Of a stretch of DNA of 6,228 nt, positions 5,223 through 6,228 are shown piece after piece (position 1 is the stretch's first letter; each line of letters begins with the position of its first letter). This DNA comes from Nitrospirae bacterium RBG_13_39_12. GTDB taxonomy: Bacteria > Nitrospirota > Thermodesulfovibrionia > Thermodesulfovibrionales > SM23-35. The notes below the pieces were generated by a model. The model did not search any database. It was not told where the DNA came from and saw only the letters and a program-made list of their open reading frames with translations. The translations under genes were made by a program, and so were the position numbers. The DNA lies in assembly GCA_001805125.1 (NCBI GenBank), contig MHEF01000045.1, forward strand, positions 1-6,228. The letters are read 5' to 3'.

Positions 5223-6224
5223 ATGCCGAGACAGGCGAGACTTGATGCCTCCGGGGTGCTGCATCATGTAATGGCACGAGGGATAGAGCAAGGTCTGATA
5301 TTCCGGGACGACCGTGACAGGGAAGACTTTATTCGGCGGTTATTGGAGCTTGCTTTGAAGCAGGCATGGGCCATATATGCCTGGGCGTTGATGCCCAATC
5401 ATTTCCATCTCCTTGTCAGATCAGGCAAGAACCCTCTGTCCCGAAACATGAGAGCATTAATGAGCGGCTATGCAGGATACTTCAATCGTCGGCATAATAG
5501 ACACGGACATTTATTTCAGAACCGGTACAAGTCTATAGTCTGCGAGGAGGAGACTTATTTTCTCGAATTAGTGCGATACCTGCATCTAAATCCGCTCCGG
5601 TCAAAAATAGTGAAAAACCTAAACGAGCTGGACAACTATAAATATACGGGCCACTCGGCGATTGTAGGCACGGTGGAACGAAAGTGGCAGGATACAGACG
5701 ACGTGCTTGGACGATTCAACAGCAAACGCAGTCCGGCAATACGGTTATATCGGAAATTTGCAGCGGCTGGCAGTGAGCAGGGGCGGAGGCCTGAACTTGA
5801 GGGTGGAGGGCTGCTTCGCAGTCACGGCGGGTGGAAGGGAGTTGTGAAGCTCAGGAGCGGACGGGAGAAATACCGTGCAGATGAAAGAGTACTGGGGTCA
5901 TCGTCATTCATAGAGGAGATACTAAAGGAAGCTGAAAAACAGGAAGAGGGGAAGGTCAAGAGGGTAAGCTTGAAAACGCTCATGAGCCGCATAGCGACGG
6001 ATATGGGTATAAGCAGGGAGTCAATGACCGGCAGCGGAAGAAACAGGAAAGTTACGAGGGCGCGTGCAGTTCTGGCATTCATCTGGATGAGATATCTTGG
6101 CAGAAGCGGATATGAATTGGCGAAGGCTCTTGGCATGACTCCACAGGCCTTATATGCATCATCGAGCCGCGTCGAAGCAGATAATGTGATTCGGCCGGAA
6201 GATTTAGAACGATGGTGCGCATGA
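5223..6224 (+). CDS. REP-associated tyrosine transposase (Y1_Tnp) with C-terminal DnaA-like HTH
   Basis: This 333-residue single-strand DNA transposase belongs to the HUH/Y1 family. The N-terminal catalytic domain spans about residues 1-145: opening M-P-R-Q-A-R-L-D-x-x-G-V-L-H-H-V-M-x-R-G, the metal-binding H-F-H at 60-62 within M-P-N-H-F-H-L-L-V, then Y-F-N-R-R-H (86-91), G-H-L-F-Q-N-R-Y-K-S (95-104) and V-R-Y-L-H-L-N-P (117-124). Tyr119 corresponds to Tyr115 of the E. coli enzyme by that last motif and is the likely nucleophile. Residues 165-245 are a basic linker with little to recognise. Residues 248-318 resemble the DnaA C-terminal DNA-binding helices: R-A-R-A-V-L-A-F-I-W-M-R followed by G-x-S-G-Y-E-L-A-K-A-L-G-M-T-P-Q-A-L-Y. 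All catalytic motifs are present and the frame is unbroken, so it may be active. Such proteins cut and join DNA at short palindromes near their own gene. The start is set by the family's usual opening. Confidence 0.9.
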   Translation: MPRQARLDASGVLHHVMARGIEQGLIFRDDRDREDFIRRLLELALKQAWAIYAWALMPNHFHLLVRSGKNPLSRNMRALMSGYAGYFNRRHNRHGHLFQNRYKSIVCEEETYFLELVRYLHLNPLRSKIVKNLNELDNYKYTGHSAIVGTVERKWQDTDDVLGRFNSKRSPAIRLYRKFAAAGSEQGRRPELEGGGLLRSHGGWKGVVKLRSGREKYRADERVLGSSSFIEEILKEAEKQEEGKVKRVSLKTLMSRIATDMGISRESMTGSGRNRKVTRARAVLAFIWMRYLGRSGYELAKALGMTPQALYASSSRVEADNVIRPEDLERWCA

Positions 6225-6228
6225 AATG

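Larger units (their letters stand above)
5180..6228 (+). mobile_element. REP-associated (Y1/HUH) transposase element, left end and body
   Basis: The left boundary is taken as AGGGGACGTT (5180-5189), 43 bases before the transposase start. GTTG (5187-5190) can pair with CAAC (5201-5204), a small hairpin of the sort single-stranded HUH transposases recognise. The right end is not in the window: the sequence stops four bases after the transposase stop. By analogy with related elements I would expect a closing sequence of the AACGTCCCC type just beyond. The left end lies 30 bases after the chorismatase-family stop, so the insertion spared that gene. Confidence 0.6.

Overview
The window looks like accessory chromosomal DNA of a Gram-negative bacterium. 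A lipoprotein with a clear lipobox, a secreted Gly/His/Tyr-rich protein, an ISNCY-type transposase remnant and a REP-associated tyrosine transposase with a long C-terminal region together suggest a Desulfobacterota or Nitrospirota-like lineage. That placement is an impression from family resemblance, not a measurement. No rRNA, tRNA or CRISPR array was seen.

Left part (1-1055): a two-gene plus-strand operon encodes a small secreted Gly/His/Tyr/Pro-rich protein (101-499) and a glycine-zipper lipoprotein (504-1055). Four bases separate them, and the second ribosome binding site runs up to the first stop codon. The leader before the first gene can fold into a hairpin that hides a decoy Shine-Dalgarno sequence.

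Middle-left (1056-1848): a graveyard of mobile DNA. A short GGGGAC/GTCCCC-bounded element abuts and cuts off an ISNCY-type transposase (minus strand, only its first 77 residues are transposase). A nested palindrome lies upstream of that transposase start. Further right is a decayed IS4-type transposase fragment (minus strand, 1508-1685), recognisable only by joining two reading frames across a deletion.

Middle (1849-5150): three plus-strand genes. The first is a visibly AT-rich TupA-like ATP-grasp gene (1849-2715), of a family found in cell-surface polymer synthesis. Then comes a tight pair: an unrecognised cytoplasmic beta-propeller-like protein (2760-4091) and a chorismatase (FkbO/Hyg5/XanB2-type) family protein (4095-5150). 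Three bases separate these two, and two hairpins flank the second gene's start. The pair is the most interesting coding unit here: a likely chorismate-cleaving enzyme with a private partner and no other aromatic-metabolism gene in view.

Right part (5180-6228): a mobile element beginning AGGGGACGTT and carrying a Y1/HUH REP-associated transposase with a DnaA-C-like helix-turn-helix. Its right end is outside the window. The same AGGGGACRTT end sequence occurs at the ISNCY break point, which links the two mobile regions.
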